DNA of 61,705 nucleotides, taken from Gemmatimonadota bacterium (lineage in GTDB: Bacteria; Latescibacterota; UBA2968; UBA8231). Where the stretch lies: assembly GCA_009840005.1 (NCBI GenBank), contig VXOR01000006.1:1-61705 (forward strand), in the 5' to 3' direction. A program made the position numbers and the translations under genes. Below, one piece after another: positions 23,788 through 31,639 of this stretch (position 1 is the stretch's first letter; every line of letters starts with the position of its first letter). The notes below the pieces were generated by a model that saw only the letters and a program-made list of their open reading frames with translations, was not told the origin of the DNA and searched no databases.

Positions 23788-24546
23788 CTAGACCATTCCC
23801 GAGCTAAAACGGCCATCAGGGTAGGCCACCCACAATAGGCAGAGACCGCACGCAGGAGCTGTGGCACCGGCTGCGGTGCGGTCGCCGCTGGCGAGTAGGT
23901 CGGCAATGGCCTCCGGCGGCCTCGTGCCGCGGCCGATTTCGACCATCGTGCCGACGAGAATCCGCACCATGTGGCGGAGGAAGCGGTTGGCTTCGATTTC
24001 AAAGATCAGTTCGGGGCCGCGTCGGGACCAGACCGCGTCAAAGACGTGGCAGGTCAAGTGCTCGGGAATGGGGTGTTGTTTGCAAAACGCCCCAAAAGAG
24101 CGTTCGCCGCAAAGTGAGTAAGTGGCCGCGGCCATGAGCTCCAAGGATAGACCTGAATAATAGGTCCATACCTGAGTGCGGTTGACGGCCGCCTTGCCTT
24201 GGTGAATGCGGTAGCGATAGCGCTTGCGGGTTGCGCTGTAGCGGGCGTGGAAGTCCGCAGCGACTTCGTCGGCGGCGCGCACGGCAATGTCCGGGGGCAA
24301 GAGGCCGTTGAGACTGCGGAGCAACCGATCCACAGGCAGTGCGCCCTCGGTCTGGAAATGGGCCACCTGTCCGAGGGCGTGGGTGCCGGCGTCCGTGCGG
24401 CCTGCGCCGATGAGGCGGACCGGCTCTTTGAGCAGGATGTGCAAAGCTCGTTCGAGCGCGTCTTGCACGGTTCGGCCGCTCTTTTGACTCTGCCAGCCGA
24501 CAAAGTGAGTGCCGTCGTACTCGATTACCAAGCGCAGCGTCCGCAT
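23788..24546 (-). CDS. truA: tRNA pseudouridine(38-40) synthase
   Basis: 252-residue TruA, which makes pseudouridine at positions 38-40 of the tRNA anticodon arm. Catalytic D52 is in GRTDAGTHA. The opening LRLVIEYDGTHFVGWQSQ, the central FHARYSATRKRYRYRI and RFLRHMVRILVGTMVEIGRG are family hallmarks. The length is normal. It follows ecfT by 4 bases. The ecfT-truA order is the one known from the ribosomal-protein region of Firmicutes, but here no ribosomal genes flank it. Confidence 0.95.
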   Translation of the reverse strand: MRTLRLVIEYDGTHFVGWQSQKSGRTVQDALERALHILLKEPVRLIGAGRTDAGTHALGQVAHFQTEGALPVDRLLRSLNGLLPPDIAVRAADEVAADFHARYSATRKRYRYRIHQGKAAVNRTQVWTYYSGLSLELMAAATYSLCGERSFGAFCKQHPIPEHLTCHVFDAVWSRRGPELIFEIEANRFLRHMVRILVGTMVEIGRGTRPPEAIADLLASGDRTAAGATAPACGLCLLWVAYPDGRFSSGMV

Positions 24547-24550
24547 CGCC

Positions 24551-25351
24551 CTAACGCAGATAGAACACGAGCGAAACTAAGCCTAGGGCGGCCAAGGCGA
24601 ATAGACCGTCGGCGCGGCCAAAGCGCAGCGGGCGATAGTGGGTGCGTTCGACCCCGCTGTCGTAGCAGCGGCTCTCCATGGCCAAGGCAAGGCGATCGGC
24701 GCGACCGCAGGCTGCGACGAGGAGGGGTACGAGGAGGGGCACGAGGTTTTTGCTGCGGCGCAGAAAAGAGCCACTAAAGTCGGCCCCGCGCGCTAGTTGG
24801 GCTTTGCGCAGGCGCTCGGCTTCGTCGAGGAGCACGGGGATAAACCGCAGGGCAATGGAGATCATCAGCGCCATATCGCCGGCCGGAAAGCCGAAGCGGC
24901 GCAAGGGGCTGAAGAGGCGCTCTAGGCCGCTGGTTATTTCCATCGGCGCGGTGGTCAGCGTCAAGAGCGTGGCGGCGACTATGGCCGCGGCTAGTCGTGC
25001 GGTGAAGAAGGCTCCCAAGCGCAGGCCCTCGGCGGTTAGGACGTGATCGGAAAAGGGTAACGGCAAGACGGGTCGGCCAGGTGTGAGCAGCGCGTGGAGG
25101 CCAAAGGTGAACAGGAAGAGCCAAGCAAAGGTCTTGAGCTGGCGCAGGATGAGGCCCAAAGGCACCCGCGCCAAGGCGATGGCTCCAAGTAGAAAAGCTC
25201 CAAGCAGCAGCAGGGCGAGTGCGTTGGGCGCGGCAAAAGCCGCCAGCGTCAGCGCGAAAACGCCCCCTAACTTGGTGCGCGGATCGAGGCGGTGAATCGG
25301 CGAATCGAGCGCGAAGTAGCGGCCGAGCGCGATGTCCTGCAAAAAGGCCAA
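24551..25351 (-). CDS. ecfT: energy-coupling factor transporter transmembrane protein
   Basis: 266-residue integral membrane protein of the EcfT/CbiQ family, the coupling subunit of ECF vitamin and metal importers. PIHRLDPRTKL near the N-terminus, about five hydrophobic helices, an A-R-G motif (AQLARGADF) and the second coupling helix end (AMESRCYD) are visible. The start appears to be TTG 25351, between genes only 3 bases apart. EcfT normally needs two ATPases (EcfA1/A2) and a substrate S-component; none is adjacent. Instead a complete ABC importer of another class lies directly upstream. It may use EcfA proteins encoded elsewhere. Confidence 0.85.
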   Translation of the reverse strand: MAFLQDIALGRYFALDSPIHRLDPRTKLGGVFALTLAAFAAPNALALLLLGAFLLGAIALARVPLGLILRQLKTFAWLFLFTFGLHALLTPGRPVLPLPFSDHVLTAEGLRLGAFFTARLAAAIVAATLLTLTTAPMEITSGLERLFSPLRRFGFPAGDMALMISIALRFIPVLLDEAERLRKAQLARGADFSGSFLRRSKNLVPLLVPLLVAACGRADRLALAMESRCYDSGVERTHYRPLRFGRADGLFALAALGLVSLVFYLR

Positions 25352-25354
25352 GGG

Positions 25355-26323
25355 CTAGGGCAAGAAGCGGTTGGTGAAGACCGCTGTGGGATCCACGACC
25401 CCCTCTTTGATCAGGCCAACGGTCACCATTTGTTCCAATAGCTCCTGCCAGCGCTCCAAGGTCATACTGCCGAGGCCGTTTTGTTGGGCGACTGGATCGA
25501 GGACCATGGCGATGGATTCGGCGGCCCCATAGGCGAGAATGTCCATACCCATCTCGGGGTTGAGGCTGTTGATATGGCGGTTGGTGGCCTCGGGCTCGGC
25601 GAGGTATTTCTCCCAGCCTTTGACGCTGGCGCGTACTACGGCAGCGACGAGTTCAGGCTCGGCAGCGATGCGATCTTCGGTGGTGATGAGCACGCTGGTA
25701 TAAGGGTTGAAGCCGGTATCGGCTACGAGCAGGGCCTTGGGATCGCCGCCTTTGGTCTTGGCGACGAAAGGCTCGCTGAAGATGTAGCCCTGCTGGGCGA
25801 AATTCTCGTCGGCGAGGAATTGGGCCACATTGCCGGGATAGGGGACGATCGTGACGCCTTCAAATGGGTATTTCCAGCGCAGATAGTGCGAGAAGGCCGG
25901 GCGTTGAGACAAGGCCAAGGTAATGTTTTCGATTTGCGAAATGGAGTCGATACCTGAACTCTCGTGGACCATGATGCAGCGCGGGCTGATCTGGTAGGAC
26001 GCCATGAGCGCAACTATGGGGATTTGTTGGGCGCGGGCGTACAGGATGTCGTCGGCATTTGTTATGCCAAAGGCTACCGCGTCGGTGGCCACGCGCTGGA
26101 CGACCGGCGCGTCTGGGCCGCCGCCGAGGATTTCGACCTCAACGCCGTTTTCCTCGTAGTAGTTGTGGACGGCAGCCGCGTACAAGCCACCGTGTTCGGC
26201 TTCTGGGAACCAGTTGAGCGCGAGTTGGACCTTGGGCAGGGCGTCGGCTGTGGGCGCTTCTTTTTCAGCGGCGCAGGCGATGAGTGCGAGGAAGGCCGCC
26301 AAGAGTGGGTATTTGAATATCAC
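25355..26323 (-). CDS. ABC importer substrate-binding lipoprotein, NMT1/THI5-like
   Basis: 322 residues. The start is GTG 26323 with AGGAG 8 bases upstream. A lipobox-like LIACAAE suggests an outer-leaflet lipoprotein. LALNWFPEAEHGGLYAA and later AFGITNADDILYARAQQIPIVALMASYQ are typical of the NMT1/THI5-like binding proteins for pyrimidine (HMP), riboflavin or similar cofactors. The permease and ATPase genes precede it in the same operon. Substrate cannot be fixed from sequence: a thiamine precursor or riboflavin are the likeliest. No TPP or FMN riboswitch is apparent upstream. Confidence 0.82.
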   Translation of the reverse strand: MIFKYPLLAAFLALIACAAEKEAPTADALPKVQLALNWFPEAEHGGLYAAAVHNYYEENGVEVEILGGGPDAPVVQRVATDAVAFGITNADDILYARAQQIPIVALMASYQISPRCIMVHESSGIDSISQIENITLALSQRPAFSHYLRWKYPFEGVTIVPYPGNVAQFLADENFAQQGYIFSEPFVAKTKGGDPKALLVADTGFNPYTSVLITTEDRIAAEPELVAAVVRASVKGWEKYLAEPEATNRHINSLNPEMGMDILAYGAAESIAMVLDPVAQQNGLGSMTLERWQELLEQMVTVGLIKEGVVDPTAVFTNRFLP

Positions 26324-26362
26324 GGGAATTCTCCTAGTAGTGGGAGTTGGTGAGCCGCCATG

Positions 26363-27145
26363 TTACTCGGGCGCACCCGTCCAGCGTCTGAGCAAGAAAG
26401 TACTCAAGCTGCCCACGGTGGTAAATAGCCCTAGGCCGAGCAACGTGCAAAACAGAATGCAGGCGAACAGATAGTCGGTTTTGGCTTGGCCGTTGGTGAG
26501 GATGATTAGGTAGCCGAGGCCAAAGTCCTCGGTGCCGTAGCCAGCAAAGAACTCGCCGACAATCGCGCCGATGACCGACAGGCCGCTGGAGATGCGGGCG
26601 CCGACGAGCATTTGGGGGACAGCGCCGGGGACGCGGAGCTTGAACAGCACTTGCCAGCGGTTGGCCTTGTTGAGCGCGAAGAAGTCGAGGATGTGGGGAT
26701 CGACGCGGGTCAGGCCGTCGGTGGTATTGGCGATGACCGGGAAGAGGGCGATGATGAAGGAGACGGCCACTACGCCTTGGAGGCCGTAGCCGATCCACAG
26801 GATGATCAGCGGCGCAATGGCTACGATGGGCATGGTCTGTAAGAAGATCGCGTAGGGATAGAGGCTGCGCTCGATGAGGCGCGACTGGGAAAACAGCAGG
26901 GCGACCAAGAAGCCAAAGGCAAAACTGAGGACAAAGCCCAAGATGGCACCTAGGGCCGTTAGCAGGGTAGCCGACAGTAGGCGCGGCAAGTTGTCGGCGA
27001 TGGCTTGGGCCACGAGCAGGGGACCGGGCAGCAGAAAAGGTTCGATCGCGAGGAGCGAGACTGCGCCTTGCCAAGCGCATACAACCAAGACGAAAAACAG
27101 CAGCGGAGGCAGGACGTTGGTCGTCAGGGAGTGCAGTCGTTTCAT
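26363..27145 (-). CDS. ABC importer permease (NitT/TauT/ThiX type)
   Basis: 260-residue inner-membrane permease with about six helices. The cytoplasmic coupling segment is recognisable (ALNKANRWQVLFKLRVPGAVPQMLVGARISSGLSVIGAIVGEF), matching the EAA loop of BPD-type permeases for taurine, nitrate or thiamine precursors. It lies 39 bases upstream of the binding-protein gene and 86 bases downstream of the ATPase gene; that gap holds a dispersed repeat. It acts with both neighbours to form one importer. Confidence 0.88.
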   Translation of the reverse strand: MKRLHSLTTNVLPPLLFFVLVVCAWQGAVSLLAIEPFLLPGPLLVAQAIADNLPRLLSATLLTALGAILGFVLSFAFGFLVALLFSQSRLIERSLYPYAIFLQTMPIVAIAPLIILWIGYGLQGVVAVSFIIALFPVIANTTDGLTRVDPHILDFFALNKANRWQVLFKLRVPGAVPQMLVGARISSGLSVIGAIVGEFFAGYGTEDFGLGYLIILTNGQAKTDYLFACILFCTLLGLGLFTTVGSLSTFLLRRWTGAPE

Positions 27146-27165
27146 ATAGCGGTCCTAAACGATTT

Positions 27166-27219
27166 GAACGATTCGTCTAGTCATACACTGTTCTGCGTCC
27201 ATCTGCGTCCATCTGCGGA
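27166..27219. repeat. dispersed intergenic repeat, copy 2
   Basis: GAACGATTCG followed by CTGTTCTGCGTCCATCTGCG and CCATCTGCGGA, matching copy 1 at 19416-19480. It sits in the gap between the ATPase and permease genes of one operon. Confidence 0.6.
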
Positions 27220-27231
27220 TTCTCTCGTGAA

Positions 27232-27972
27232 TTATAGCTCATCGGCGTGGGCTAGTTGGCGCGAAATCCCGTTGGCTATGAGGATGAATTCAGGGGCGCT
27301 GCGCAGGTACGCTGAGCGTGGATAGGGAAACGGGATGGGGATGTCGGCGAGGATGCGGCCGGGGCGTGCGCTCATCACGAGGACCCGCTGGCTGAGGAAG
27401 ACGGCCTCGGAGACGTTGTGCGTGACGAAGAGACTGGTCCAGTGGTCTTCCTGCCACAGGCGCAATAGCTCCTCGTTGAGCCGCTGGCGGGTGATCTCGT
27501 CGAGTGCGCCAAAAGGTTCGTCGAGGAGCAGGATCTGCGGGCGGGTCACCAGCGCGCGGGCAATGGAGACCCTCATGCGCATGCCGCCGGATAGTTGGGC
27601 TGGATACGCAGCGGCAAAGTCGGTTAGGCCGACTAGTTCAAGCGTTTGGGTGACGCGCTCGTCAGCATCCTCGTGGCGCAGCTCTAAGGGGAGGGTGATG
27701 TTGTGTGCGACCGATCGCCAAGGCAGCAGCGTGGCGTCTTGGAAGACAAAGGCGAGGCCGAGCGGGTCGTGGCCCTCCACGCGCAGTTTGCCGCTCGTGG
27801 GCGTGTCGAGGCCGGCTACGAGGCGGAGGAAGGTGGATTTGCCACAGCCGGAAGGGCCGACGATGGAGACGAATTGACCGCGGCTAATTTCCAGATTGAG
27901 GTCGCGCAGGGCTTGGACCCCGGAGGGGAAGTACTTGTTGAGTCCTGCGGCGACGACTAGCTGAGACTCCAT
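27232..27972 (-). CDS. ABC importer ATPase (NitT/TauT/ThiZ type)
   Basis: 246-residue ATP-binding subunit. Walker A GPSGCGKST near 39-47, Q-loop FVFQDATLLPW, signature LSGGMRMRVSIARAL, Walker B ILLLDEPFGALD and switch His in FVTHNVSEA are all present. It drives the importer completed by the next two genes. Its ATG directly abuts the stop of the recombinase gene, so uvrC, xerC/D and this importer probably share transcription. Confidence 0.92.
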   Translation of the reverse strand: MESQLVVAAGLNKYFPSGVQALRDLNLEISRGQFVSIVGPSGCGKSTFLRLVAGLDTPTSGKLRVEGHDPLGLAFVFQDATLLPWRSVAHNITLPLELRHEDADERVTQTLELVGLTDFAAAYPAQLSGGMRMRVSIARALVTRPQILLLDEPFGALDEITRQRLNEELLRLWQEDHWTSLFVTHNVSEAVFLSQRVLVMSARPGRILADIPIPFPYPRSAYLRSAPEFILIANGISRQLAHADEL

Positions 27973-28899
27973 TTAGCCTCGGGGATGGTAGGTCTTGTGG
28001 ACCTCTTTGAGATAGCTGAGGTCGAGGTGCGTGTAGATCTGGGTGGTGGAGATGTCGGCGTGGCCCAACAGCTCCTGCACGGCGCGGAGGTTGGCGCCGC
28101 CTTCTAACAGATGCGTGGCAAAGGAGTGGCGCAGGGTGTGGGGGCTAATCTCCCTGCCGATACGGGCCTTGTCGCCAGCGGTTTTGATGATCTTCCACAC
28201 GCTCATCCGCGAGAGCGGCCCGCCTTGGGCGTTGAGAAAGACGTGGTCGCCCGAGTCGGGACGGGCGAGGTGGGGACGGCCTTGGCGCAGGTAGTGTCTG
28301 AGCGTGCGAGCGTCTTTGGCCGCGATGGGCACGATGCGCTCGCGCCGGCCGCGGATGCGGAGGAGGCCCCGCGCTAGCAGCAGGGCCTCCTGTTGCAGCG
28401 CGGTCAGCTCGGAGACGCGGATGCCGGTGGCGTAGAGCACGGCGAGGATAGCCCGGTCGCGCTGGCCCAACGGTTCGTCCGGGTCGGGCGCGGCGAACAG
28501 GGCGGCGATTTCCTCGACTGAGAGTACGTCGGGTAGGCGGCGCTCTAGTTTGGGCGGTTCGAGGAGTTCGGCTGGGTTGTGCGTCGTTGCGCCCTTGAGC
28601 AGTAAATACTGGTGGAAGCGCTTTATCGAGGTGAGGTTGCGGGCCATGGTCGAAGCAGCCAGGCCGGCATCGCGCAGCGAGTGGAGCAGGCGGGCGATGT
28701 GCTGGTGTTGGACGGCTTCTAGGCGCTCGACGCCTTGGGCGGACAGGTGGTGCAGATAGCGGTTGAGGTCGCGGCGATAGGCGTCGAGGGTATTGGCCGC
28801 CAGCCCATTGTTGCGCTCCATGGCTTTGAGGAAGCGCTCGCAGGGGGCGGATAGGGCCGCTGGCAGCGGGCGTTCAGGCGTGGATTTCGGGCGGGCCAT
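27973..28899 (-). CDS. XerC/XerD-type tyrosine recombinase with Lys-to-Arg change
   Basis: 308 residues from ATG 28899. An N-terminal SAM-like core-binding domain (about 15-105) precedes the catalytic domain. R161 (ATGIRVSEL), H244 and R247 (HTLRHSFATH), H270 (LLGH) and Y279 (QIYTHL) are present. The beta-hairpin that normally reads G-K-G-x-K-E-R reads IRGRRER, so the usual catalytic Lys is Arg. Xer proteins resolve chromosome dimers at dif, so this may be the housekeeping enzyme or a relative. The gene overlaps the end of uvrC by 26 bases, which argues for a fixed chromosomal gene rather than an integrase of a mobile element. Confidence 0.85.
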   Translation of the reverse strand: MARPKSTPERPLPAALSAPCERFLKAMERNNGLAANTLDAYRRDLNRYLHHLSAQGVERLEAVQHQHIARLLHSLRDAGLAASTMARNLTSIKRFHQYLLLKGATTHNPAELLEPPKLERRLPDVLSVEEIAALFAAPDPDEPLGQRDRAILAVLYATGIRVSELTALQQEALLLARGLLRIRGRRERIVPIAAKDARTLRHYLRQGRPHLARPDSGDHVFLNAQGGPLSRMSVWKIIKTAGDKARIGREISPHTLRHSFATHLLEGGANLRAVQELLGHADISTTQIYTHLDLSYLKEVHKTYHPRG

Positions 28900-30724
28900 G
28901 ATCCGGGCCGTTGAGATGGGTGAGCAGGGCGTCGGCCTGTTTGCGGCTGAAGCCGGGGAGGGCGGCGATTTCCTCGGCCGGCGTGGCGGCGATGCGCTTG
29001 ACCGAGCCAAAGGCAACGAGCAGGGCCTTGCGCTTTTGCGGGCCAATGCCGGGGACGTGGTCCAGGGTGGAACTGAGGGCGCTCTTGGCGCGTTGCTGGC
29101 GGTGGTTTTTGAGCGCGAAGCGGTGGGCTTCGTCGCGCAGCATCTGCAACAGGCGCAGGCTGGCCGAGGTCTTGGGCAGCAGCAGGGGATCGCGCTGGTC
29201 CGGCAGGATGACTTCCTCGAAGCGCTTGGCGAGGCCGACGACGGGTTGGTCTGCGATGTCTAGTTCGCGCAGGGCGGCGACCGCGCTGGCGAGTTGACCC
29301 GGCCCACCGTCGATGAGCAGCAAATCGGGCCGCGGCTCGTTGCGCTCGGCTAGGCCGCGGAAGCGGCGATGGACCACTTGGTGGATGGCGGCGTAGTCGT
29401 CGGGCTGGGCGAGGTCGCGGATTTTGAAGTAGCGGTACTGGCTGCGCTTGGCCCGGCCGTCGATAAAGCAGACTACCGAGCCGACTGGGTGCGCGCCTTG
29501 GAAGGTGGAGATGTCGATGCCTTCGATATGGCGAGGTGGAACTGCTAGTTGCAAGTCGCGCTGGAGGGCATAGACCGATTGGGGGATGCGGTCGCGCTTC
29601 AGCTCGCGCTTGAGCTGGCGTTCGGCGAGCATTTGGGCGGCGTTTTTGGCGGCCATGTCGAGCATCTGCGCTTTGGCCCCGCGCTGGGGGGTGGCCAACT
29701 CGACCTTGCCGTCGGCTTTTTGCGACAGCCAAGTGGCCACTTCGTCGGCGTCTGCTAGCTGGTCTGGCAGGTGAATCTCGGGCGGGACGAAGTCGTTTTG
29801 CAGGTAAAATTGCCGCGCAAAGGCCGAGAGGATTTCTCCGTCTGAGGATTCCATGACTCCGCCGAGGAAGTGGTGCTTTTTGCCGAGTAGGCGGCCCTCG
29901 CGGATTTCGAGGACGCTGCAACAGGCTTCGTCGTCGCTGCGGGCCATGCCGAGGACGTCGCGGTCGATCTGATCGTCGAGGACGACCTTTTGGCGCGCGC
30001 GCATGGATTCTAGTGCTTGAATTTGGTCGCGGAAGCGGGCGGCTTTTTCGTAGCGCATGTCTTCGGCGGCTTCGGTCATGCGCTTTTGCAGTTCTCGGAT
30101 TACTTCGGCGTTCTGGCCGCGCAAAAAGCGCACGGCCCGCTCGACGGTTTTGCGGTAGTCGTCAGCCGAGACGAGGTTTTCGCAGGGGCCTTCGCAGCGC
30201 TTGATGTGGTATTCGAGGCACAGCGGCACTTTGTCTGAGGGCAACTGGGCGTTGCAGGTGCGGATGGGGAAGACCTTGCGCATGGTGTCGATGGTGGTGT
30301 GCATGGCGCGGACGTTGCTATACGGGCCGAGGTAGCGCGAGCCGTCGCGTTCTACGTCGCGGGTGGCGAAAATGCGGGGGAAAGGCTCGGCTGTGATGCG
30401 GATATAGGGGTATTTCTTGTCGTCTTTGAGCAGGATGTTGTAGCGCGGTTTGTGGGTGCGGATTTGGGTGGCTTCGAGGATGAGGGCCTCTTGTTCGTTG
30501 CCGGTTACGATGTAGTCGATATCGGCGATGTTGCGGACTAGGGCTTTGAACTGACGCCGGCCATCGCCGCCCGACGTGCGAAAGTACGAGCGCACCCGGT
30601 CGCGCAGGCTTTTGGCCTTGCCGATGTAGATGATCTGCCCGTCGCGCCTTTTCATAATATAGACGCCGGATTCGTTGGGCAGGGCGTCAAGTTTGAGGCG
30701 CAAATCTTCGGAGAGGTTCTTCAT
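28874..30724 (-). CDS. uvrC: excinuclease ABC subunit C
   Basis: 616 residues from ATG 30724; an in-frame ATG ten codons upstream (30754) is possible. UvrC makes both incisions around DNA lesions. The GIY-YIG domain is at the N-terminus (GVYIMKRRDGQIIYIGKAKSLRDRVRSYF), a UVR motif lies near 200-240 (MRYEKAARFRDQIQALE), the RNase H-like endonuclease domain has GIDISTFQGAHPVGS and DLLLIDGGPGQLASA, and the helix-hairpin-helix ends the protein (VPGIGPQKRKALL, LPGFSRKQADALL). Complete. It heads the long minus-strand run and is divergent from the SUMF1-like operon. Confidence 0.95.
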   Translation of the reverse strand: MKNLSEDLRLKLDALPNESGVYIMKRRDGQIIYIGKAKSLRDRVRSYFRTSGGDGRRQFKALVRNIADIDYIVTGNEQEALILEATQIRTHKPRYNILLKDDKKYPYIRITAEPFPRIFATRDVERDGSRYLGPYSNVRAMHTTIDTMRKVFPIRTCNAQLPSDKVPLCLEYHIKRCEGPCENLVSADDYRKTVERAVRFLRGQNAEVIRELQKRMTEAAEDMRYEKAARFRDQIQALESMRARQKVVLDDQIDRDVLGMARSDDEACCSVLEIREGRLLGKKHHFLGGVMESSDGEILSAFARQFYLQNDFVPPEIHLPDQLADADEVATWLSQKADGKVELATPQRGAKAQMLDMAAKNAAQMLAERQLKRELKRDRIPQSVYALQRDLQLAVPPRHIEGIDISTFQGAHPVGSVVCFIDGRAKRSQYRYFKIRDLAQPDDYAAIHQVVHRRFRGLAERNEPRPDLLLIDGGPGQLASAVAALRELDIADQPVVGLAKRFEEVILPDQRDPLLLPKTSASLRLLQMLRDEAHRFALKNHRQQRAKSALSSTLDHVPGIGPQKRKALLVAFGSVKRIAATPAEEIAALPGFSRKQADALLTHLNGPDHGPPEIHA

Positions 30725-30740
30725 CAGAAAAGGATGTGGG

Positions 30741-30804
30741 TTGACATATTGCAACGAGGATATGCGTTTTGCCGGGTCGCGTCAAGACGAGCGAGGGATG
30801 CGGG
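30741..30804. repeat. 64-bp dispersed repeat, copy A
   Basis: This 64-base segment aligns without gaps to 56597-56660 with about 13 differences (near 80%). In copy B the minus strand encodes the last codons and stop of the RlmI-like gene. Copy A keeps an in-frame match to that end (R-I-P-R-S-S-stop against R-V-H-R-P-S-stop), directly upstream of uvrC. Confidence 0.5.
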
Positions 30805-30863
30805 TTTGGTAGCTACTAATGGCGCAAGAACGTTCAATTACTGTCATTATAGGCCATCTCTGT

Positions 30864-30900
30864 GCCGTATATTTGAAATTTGGCCACTGAAATATACGGC
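30864..30900. promoter_or_regulatory. perfect 11-bp inverted repeat, candidate operator
   Basis: GCCGTATATTT (30864-30874) and AAATATACGGC (30890-30900) are perfect inverted copies 15 bases apart, in the divergent gap between uvrC and the SUMF1-like gene starting at 30970. The long AT-rich spacer and position suit a dimeric regulator site better than a terminator, as no T-run follows. Confidence 0.5.
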
Positions 30901-30969
30901 GCGGCCCGGGTCGTTTATATCCTCAAAATTTTGGTTCATAGTTTGCGCGATTGTCAGAAGAAAAAAGAA

Positions 30970-31638
30970 ATGATATTGATTCCACCCGGCGCATTCCCGA
31001 TGGGGACCTCAGAACGGGAAGCCACCCGATTAGCAGCCGCGTACGGCTACCACATTAGCTGGTTCATCGGTGAGGTCCCGCAGCGGTCAGTGGACGTGGA
31101 TGCTTTCTACATCGACAAGTTCCCAGTGACCAACGCCCAATACGCCGAATTCGCGGATGCGACGGGCCATCCTCCACCGGCTTTCTGGCCCGATGGGACG
31201 CTCCCGACCGAAAAGCGCAACCATCCAGTCACTGGGGTAAATCAGGACGATGCGTGGGCGTACGCAAAATGGGCGGGCAAGCGCCTGCCTACGGAAGCCG
31301 AGTGGGAAAAGGCGGGGCGCGGCATGAATGGCCTTAGTTTTCCCTGGGGCAACCAGTTTGATCCAGAGGTATGCTGCTGGGGACGCCCCAGCCGGGAAGG
31401 TCCGGCTGCCGTCGGCTCCTATCCTGAAGGTGCGAGCCCGTACGGGGTCATGGATATGGTCGGCAATGTGGCCGAATGGTGCACCGACGGACCGGGACCG
31501 GGTTCGGCTTTTATCAAAGGGGGGTGTTACCTGACTAAATCGATCGTCAATTTGCGCCCGGCGGCACGGAATATGAGCGGCTTCACCAATAATCGCTCCA
31601 TGTTCTACGGTTTTCGCTGCGCAAAGGAGGCTGGCTAA
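30970..31638 (+). CDS. SUMF1/formylglycine-generating-enzyme-like protein lacking the active-site cysteines
   Basis: 222 residues from ATG 30970, where the conserved opening MILIPPGAFPMGTS begins. VDAFYIDKFPVTNAQYAEF, HPVTGVNQDDAWAYAKWAGKRLPTEAEWEKAGRG, FPWGNQF and MDMVGNVAEWC are textbook SUMF1-fold motifs. In true aerobic FGE the segment after G-G-S has two Cys (C336 and C341 of the human enzyme). Here the matching stretch reads GGCYLTKSIVNLRPAAR, so both positions lack Cys. It is probably not a sulfatase activator but one of the many SUMF1-fold proteins with other roles. It has no signal peptide from this start. First gene of a three-gene operon. Confidence 0.82.
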   Translation: MILIPPGAFPMGTSEREATRLAAAYGYHISWFIGEVPQRSVDVDAFYIDKFPVTNAQYAEFADATGHPPPAFWPDGTLPTEKRNHPVTGVNQDDAWAYAKWAGKRLPTEAEWEKAGRGMNGLSFPWGNQFDPEVCCWGRPSREGPAAVGSYPEGASPYGVMDMVGNVAEWCTDGPGPGSAFIKGGCYLTKSIVNLRPAARNMSGFTNNRSMFYGFRCAKEAG

Positions 31639-31639
31639 G

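Noticed and set aside
27973..28060. TPP or FMN riboswitch for the cofactor-type ABC importer
   Set aside because: The ATPase ATG directly abuts the recombinase stop, so there is no leader; I saw no matching conserved core in the 86-base gap inside the operon either.
27973..28899. Tyrosine recombinase as the integrase of a mobile element
   Set aside because: It overlaps uvrC by 26 bases and abuts an ABC operon. There are no att repeats, tRNA or phage genes nearby.
28719..29921. A 400-codon open frame on the minus strand inside uvrC
   Set aside because: It overlaps uvrC in another frame, is extremely rich in Arg and Pro, and shows no domain. It is a by-product of high GC in a strongly conserved gene.
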